From CAZEQK01 sp964514395 (GTDB taxonomy: Bacteria; Bacillota; Bacilli; Tepidibacillales; Tepidibacillaceae), in contig CAZEQK010000003.1 in the NCBI GenBank assembly GCA_964514395.1, positions 75,925 to 139,924 of the forward strand: a stretch of DNA of 64,000 nucleotides, given 5' to 3'. This document shows positions 63,482 through 64,000 of the stretch, one piece after another. The notes below the pieces were generated by a model. That model was given only the letters and a program-made list of their open reading frames with translations, was not told where the DNA came from and did no database searches. The stretch's first letter is position 1. The number at the start of each line of letters is the position of its first letter. The translations under genes and the position numbers were made by a program.

Positions 63482-63510
63482 TACTAATTTAGTAGTTAGT
63501 AATATACTAA
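63482..63510. promoter_or_regulatory. Clustered TACTAA/TTAGTA half-sites
   Basis: A 13-bp palindrome TACTAATTTAGTA at 63482-63494, then TTAGTA (63496-63501) and TACTAA (63505-63510), 50-75 bp upstream of the winged-helix gene start. Looks like an operator array, possibly for autoregulation. Confidence 0.5.
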
Positions 63511-63584
63511 AATTTTAAGAAATTACTTGCTATTATTCTTTTGTAGAAGAATATGAAATGAAAAACCTCATTTCCATCCGCCAC

Positions 63585-63616
63585 GGAGAACCGTATCATA
63601 AGTAGGTGCTGTATAT
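63585..63616 (+). repeat. SCC-like attachment site att4
   Basis: GGAGAACCGTATCATAA, three changes from the rlmH end (one of them T in place of C, which gives TATCATAA, the staphylococcal SCC core), followed by GTAGGTGCTG. No left-end inverted repeat follows, so this is the outermost right junction, or the start of an unrelated segment. Confidence 0.8.
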
Positions 63617-64000
63617 ATGTTAATTATACTGATATTTAGGGAATAATTTGAATTTAGGAGTCCCACACTTATTTTGAGAAATTTTCAAAGAGATTGATAA
63701 GGAATTAATCATAAGTAATGGATAATAGTAAATACAAAAGGTCATAAAAGGTACTCTGAAAAAGAGTATTTTTTTTGTCTTAAATTGAAATAATAAATGC
63801 AACATAGTAATTATCGAAATATTTATGATTATTTTTTGCAGGAAAATGTTGAAATTTATAGAATTTTTTAAACTAGTATTATTTAATTAATTTAAAAAAT
63901 TAGAAATTTTTTGTGTATTTGCTAATCTAAAATTGAGCCATTTTCATAGCAATTGCTGATGAAAAAATGAGCCACCCTAATCAAATATTCCTGTATGCTA
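63617..64000. other. Non-coding right edge
   Basis: No gene seen. A small hairpin TACTC/GAGTA with a T8 tract lies at 63752-63777. Near the edge TGAGCCA occurs twice (63934-63940 and 63968-63974), a pattern reminiscent of subterminal repeats of IS21-type elements; this cannot be confirmed from the fragment. Confidence 0.4.

Larger units (their letters stand above)
60386..63584. mobile_element. Cassette 3 of the rlmH array (kinase plus TIM-barrel)
   Basis: About 3.2 kb between att3 and att4; left end AAATGGGGTTTTT, right end AAAAACCTCATTT at 63561-63573. Cargo: kinase and coupled TIM-barrel gene rightward, winged-helix/nuclease-like gene leftward. No recombinase inside. Confidence 0.75.

Noticed and set aside
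52066..63616. Ccr-type or other recombinase inside the cassettes
   Set aside because: None of the open frames shows a serine or tyrosine recombinase signature; all are accounted for by nuclease, ATPase, RT, kinase, barrel or winged-helix genes. Mobility must come from outside the window if it exists.

Overview
The window is a low-GC Bacillales chromosome (endospore-forming Bacillaceae type) centred on the replication origin. Gene order and content are those of the Bacillus oriC region: gyrA-gyrB-remB-recF-yaaA-dnaN-dnaA read leftward, oriC at about 8.9-9.35 kb, then rpmH-rnpA-yidD-yidC-khpB-mnmE-mnmG-rsmG-noc-parA-parB read rightward. YyaC (DUF1256), SpoIIIJ-type YidC with Jag, Noc and RemB point to a sporulating Bacillus relative. 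I cannot name the genus.

Layout. 1-9.35 kb: replication initiation, sliding clamp and gyrase genes, interrupted by a 100-N assembly gap at the 3' end of remB, next to a duplicated 63-nt repeat. 9.4-18.8 kb: ribosome/RNase P/membrane insertase/tRNA-modification genes and the Noc-ParAB segregation module with two parS sites. 18.9-29.8 kb: membrane and envelope genes (DUF554, DUF4446, M23 peptidase plus bactofilin, lipid kinase, YyaC, YkvI, PlsC-like acyltransferase, MscS, DUF951), a YyaE-like molybdopterin oxidoreductase and ychF. 29.9-37.7 kb: rpsF-ssb-rpsR, MazG-like, DUF2232, gdpP-rplI-dnaC and a PurR-boxed purA. 37.8-38.75 kb: tRNA-Lys, -Asp, -Phe and -Thr around a small stress-type gene. 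38.8-47.4 kb: LysM/G5/M23 endopeptidase, walRKHIJ and htrA. 47.5-51.3 kb: a decayed stretch (SDR pseudogene, compositionally distinct HD-GYP gene, VOC fragment) and a glpP-HAD pair. 51.6 kb: rlmH.

From rlmH to the right end the window holds the most interesting structure. The last 17-20 nt of rlmH are repeated at about 56.10, 60.37 and 63.59 kb. Each repeat is preceded, at a constant 11-nt distance, by the inverted repeat AAAAACCTCATTT (one copy 12 nt), and the sequence after rlmH begins with its complement AAATGAGGTTTTT. This is the attachment-site geometry of staphylococcal cassette chromosome (SCC) elements, and it divides the region into three tandem cassettes with no recombinase inside them. 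Each carries cargo that looks like anti-phage defence: (1) a 1309-aa DUF4297/Cap4-like nuclease-STAND ATPase resembling Avs; (2) a SLATT membrane protein, an Abi/UG-type reverse transcriptase and a nuclease-DUF2075 helicase broken by two frameshifts and a stop; (3) a Hanks-type kinase translationally coupled to a predicted TIM-barrel protein of unknown function, plus a convergent winged-helix/nuclease-like protein. The arrangement resembles an integron-like defence-cassette array at rlmH; the first cassette gene has no room for its own promoter and probably depends on rlmH transcription.
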